Assembly: GCA_006227085.1 (NCBI GenBank)
Contig: SBFY01000146.1
Location: 1-8,903, forward strand
DNA length: 8,903 nt
From: Gammaproteobacteria bacterium
GTDB taxonomy: Bacteria; Pseudomonadota; Gammaproteobacteria; Pseudomonadales; M0112
Direction: 5' to 3'
Each line of letters opens with the position of its first letter. The first letter of the stretch is position 1. The notes below the pieces were generated by a model, which was given only the letters and a program-made list of their open reading frames with translations, made no database searches and was not told the DNA's origin. This document shows, one piece after another, positions 7,105-8,903 of the stretch. The position numbers and the translations under genes were made by a program.

Positions 7105-7959
7105 CTAGTCCAGGATCACGGTTTTATTACCATGGATGATCACCCGGTCTTCCAGGTGGGCGATCAGGCCACGGGCCAACACGGCTTTTTCCACATCGCG
7201 CCCCAGGCGCACCAGGTCATCCGAATCATGGCGGTGATTCACCCGTGCCACGTCCTGTTCGATGATCGGGCCGGCATCGAGGTCTTCGGTCACATAGTGG
7301 CAGGTCGCACCAATCAGCTTGACGCCACGCGCATGGGCCTGGTGGTACGGCTGGGCACCGGCAAACGATGGCAGGAAGCTGTGATGGATGTTGATCATCC
7401 GCCCGGCCCATTGCTGGCACATGGCCGGCGGGATCACCTGCATGAAACGCGCCAGCACCACCACATCGGCCGCATAGCGTTCCAGCAGGGCATTGATTTC
7501 GGCAAAGGCTTCTTCACGGCCCTGCCCGAACGACACGCAGTGGTACGGCAAGCCGTAATGCTGCACGAGGGATTCATGATCCGGGTGATTGGCAATCACG
7601 CAGGCGATGTCACATTCGAGTTCGCCCACCGACCAGCGATACAGCAAGTCGGCCAGGCAGTGCGAGGCCTTGGACGCCATCAGCACCAGCCGCGGGCGTT
7701 CGGCCGAATCGTGCACGAACCAGTGCATGCCGTAATGGTTGGCGACATCACGGGCAAAGCGTTCGCGGAAGGCTTCCAGCGACATCGACAGGGAATCGGC
7801 ACGGATCTCGGTGCGCATGAAAAACCAGCCGGCCTCACGGTCGGCGTGGTAACTGGCCTCGGTGAGCCAACCACCACAATCGCTGATGAAACCGCTGACG
7901 CGGGCCACAATGCCCACACAATCCGGACAGGAAATCACCAATCGGTAGACACGTTCCAC
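7105..7959 (-). CDS. purU: Formyltetrahydrofolate deformylase PurU
   Basis: Cytoplasmic enzyme hydrolysing 10-formyl-tetrahydrofolate to formate and tetrahydrofolate, balancing the one-carbon pool and feeding formate to purine synthesis. It is 284 aa, the normal size. An N-terminal ACT domain (about 4-80, RVYRLVISCPDCVGIVARV...) is followed by a formyltransferase-fold domain (about 88-284). The catalytic Asn190-x-His192 (MINIHHSFLPSF) and Asp228 (TEDLDAGPI) are present. The GTG at 7959 is chosen because AAGGGG lies 7 bases upstream and the protein then starts MERVYRLVIS like its relatives. An ATG 17 codons upstream gives an unrelated extension. No terminator is visible before phoB, so read-through into phoBR is possible. 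It is divergent from ygiQ. Confidence 0.95.
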   Translation of the reverse strand: MERVYRLVISCPDCVGIVARVSGFISDCGGWLTEASYHADREAGWFFMRTEIRADSLSMSLEAFRERFARDVANHYGMHWFVHDSAERPRLVLMASKASHCLADLLYRWSVGELECDIACVIANHPDHESLVQHYGLPYHCVSFGQGREEAFAEINALLERYAADVVVLARFMQVIPPAMCQQWAGRMINIHHSFLPSFAGAQPYHQAHARGVKLIGATCHYVTEDLDAGPIIEQDVARVNHRHDSDDLVRLGRDVEKAVLARGLIAHLEDRVIIHGNKTVILD

Positions 7960-7966
7960 GAAAACA

Positions 7967-7972
7967 CCCCTT
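7967..7972 (-). promoter_or_regulatory. Ribosome binding site of purU, supporting a GTG start
   Basis: AAGGGG on the minus strand, 7 bases before GTG at 7959. It decides the start for purU over the in-frame ATG at 8010, which has no comparable site and lies upstream of the likely promoter -10. Confidence 0.7.
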
Positions 7973-7988
7973 GCGGATAAGTGCGTGC

Positions 7989-7996
7989 AGTATAAT
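7989..7996. promoter_or_regulatory. Overlapping divergent -10 elements for ygiQ and purU
   Basis: The octamer AGTATAAT reads as a perfect TATAAT on the plus strand (7991-7996), about 30 bases before ygiQ. On the minus strand it reads as TATACT (7994-7989), about 30 bases before purU. No convincing -35 at 16-18 bp was found for either direction; the best on the plus side, TTGCGG at 7971-7976, is only 14 bp away. If both are used, the two genes compete for one site. Confidence 0.5.
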
Positions 7997-8016
7997 GGGT
8001 TTTTTCGCACAAACCC
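7997..8016. repeat. Inverted repeat GGGTTT-N8-AAACCC in the purU-ygiQ gap
   Basis: Perfect 6-bp arms (7997-8002 and 8011-8016) sit around an 8-base centre. The repeat overlaps the predicted ygiQ transcription start and lies upstream of the purU -10, so it is more plausibly an operator-like dyad than a leader hairpin. It is short, so chance cannot be excluded. Confidence 0.35.
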
Positions 8017-8025
8017 TACCCGTAC

Positions 8026-8903
8026 ATGGCATCCATGAGCACCACCAAAGCCTTGTCCAGCTACCCTAAATACTGGGCCGAATGTTTCGGCCCGGCACCG
8101 GTGCTGCCGATGTCACGGCAGGAAATGGCGGCGCTCGGCTGGGACAGCTGCGATATCGTGCTGGTGACCGGCGATGCCTATGTCGACCATCCCAGTTTCG
8201 GCATGGCGGTGATCGGCCGGACACTGGAAGCGCAAGGCTTCCGGGTCGGCATCATTGCCCAGCCCGATTGGCACAGCAAGGATGCCTTCATGGCGCTCGG
8301 CAAGCCCAACCTGTTTTTCGGGGTGGCCGCCGGCAACATGGATTCCATGATCAATCGCTACACGGCCGACAAGCGCATCCGCAGTGACGATGCCTATACC
8401 CCCGGCAATGTCGGCGGCAAACGGCCGGATCGGGCAGTGATTGTCTATTCACAGCGCTGCCGTGAAGCCTGGAATGATGTGCCGGTCGTGATCGGCTCGA
8501 TCGAGGCCAGCCTGCGACGCATTGCCCACTTTGATTACTGGAGTGAAAAGGTCCGCCGCTCGATCCTGCTGGACAGCAAGGCCGACCTGCTGGTGTATGG
8601 CAATGCGGAACGGGCCATTGTCGAGATCGCCCATCGCATCGCCGCCGGTGAATCACCGGAAACAATTCGCGATGTGCGCGGCACCGTGTTTGCCCTGTCG
8701 CAACTGCCGGACAACTACCGCATCATCGATTCCAGCCATATCGACACACCCGGCCCGGTCAAGCCACATAGCAATCCCTATGTGATGGAAACGGCAACCG
8801 CCCCGTGCAGCACTGGCGAAACGCCAGCCCAGGCAAACGCGGCTGCCGTGCAAACGGTCAGCGTGCTGGATCGCCCTGCCGATGCCACCCTGCCCACCTG
8901 CAT
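8026..8903 (+). CDS. ygiQ: YgiQ-family radical SAM protein (N-terminal part)
   Basis: Conserved UPF0313/YgiQ family radical SAM protein of unknown reaction. The 292 codons seen match the family N-terminal region from memory of E. coli YgiQ: YPKYWAECFGPAPVLPMSR, LGWDSCDIVLVTGDAYVDHPSFGMAVIGR, RVGIIAQPDW, LGKPNLFFGV, AGNMDSMINRYTADK, GSIEASLRRIAHFDYWS and SKADLLVYGNAERAIVEIAHR. After about residue 245 (DTPGPV) the sequence turns Ala/Thr-rich and poorly conserved, as in the family's linker before the SAM core. The CxxxCxxC cluster motif and the remaining several hundred residues lie beyond the right edge. The start could be ATG 8026 or ATG 8035; neither has a clear ribosome site. An in-frame stop at 7993 excludes longer versions. 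Confidence 0.93.
   Translation, partial: MASMSTTKALSSYPKYWAECFGPAPVLPMSRQEMAALGWDSCDIVLVTGDAYVDHPSFGMAVIGRTLEAQGFRVGIIAQPDWHSKDAFMALGKPNLFFGVAAGNMDSMINRYTADKRIRSDDAYTPGNVGGKRPDRAVIVYSQRCREAWNDVPVVIGSIEASLRRIAHFDYWSEKVRRSILLDSKADLLVYGNAERAIVEIAHRIAAGESPETIRDVRGTVFALSQLPDNYRIIDSSHIDTPGPVKPHSNPYVMETATAPCSTGETPAQANAAAVQTVSVLDRPADATLPTC

Noticed and set aside
7132..7980. A 282-codon open frame on the plus strand lying opposite almost all of purU.
   Set aside because: PurU on the other strand has intact catalytic residues and family-like sequence. The antisense frame is His/Gln-rich with no recognisable domain and is expected from codon bias in a GC-rich gene.
7960..8010. 17-residue N-terminal extension of PurU from ATG 8010.
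   Set aside because: Not family-like, lacks a ribosome site and overlaps the divergent promoter region; GTG 7959 fits better.
1..8903. Search for a new defence, mobile or RNA-based system.
   Set aside because: All genes belong to known conserved families in a recognised order; no tRNA, rRNA, transposase, integrase, direct-repeat array or anomalous island was found.

Overview
The window carries the core of a Pho (phosphate starvation) regulon on the minus strand, flanked on the right by a divergent pair of housekeeping genes. Gene content and protein types point to a non-enteric gammaproteobacterium. It has the long forms of PstC (740 aa) and PstA (at least 529 aa) that are typical of Pseudomonas/Vibrio-type pst operons, a PstS of about 326 aa, a PhoBR pair, and YgiQ and PurU proteins close to the gammaproteobacterial forms. 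Base composition looks moderately GC-rich by eye. Coding density is very high, no gene-free stretch exceeds about 150 bases, and I see no mobile elements, RNA genes or CRISPR.

Layout, read in the direction of transcription of the minus strand (right to left): purU (7959-7105), phoB (7028-6324), phoR (6324-5041), pstS (4938-3958), pstC (3810-1588) and pstA (1588 to the left edge, 3' end missing). pstB and phoU are the expected next genes beyond position 1. phoB/phoR and pstC/pstA each overlap by one base (TAATG and TGATG), which suggests translational coupling. On the plus strand, ygiQ starts at about 8026 and runs off the right edge before its radical-SAM core.

Regulation is unusually readable. 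Three PHO boxes, each two CTGTCAT-like repeats 11 bp apart, lie upstream of phoB, pstS and pstC, and each has a -10-like hexamer exactly 10 bp downstream. The pstS-pstC gap also holds three consecutive hairpins, the last a strong intrinsic terminator. The inferred logic is that phosphorylated PhoB activates its own gene, the abundant binding protein PstS, and separately the permease genes. The terminator keeps PstS output high relative to the membrane components, and the internal pstC promoter restores permease transcription downstream of it. PstS delivers phosphate to PstC-PstA, and PhoR is expected to read transporter state through PhoU because it has almost no periplasmic domain of its own.

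No wholly new system is evident. The points most worth attention are the large extracytoplasmic insertions in PstC (apparent seven-blade propeller) and PstA (apparent coiled coil), the tandem hairpins after pstS, and the in-phase 11-bp repeats around the pstS promoter.
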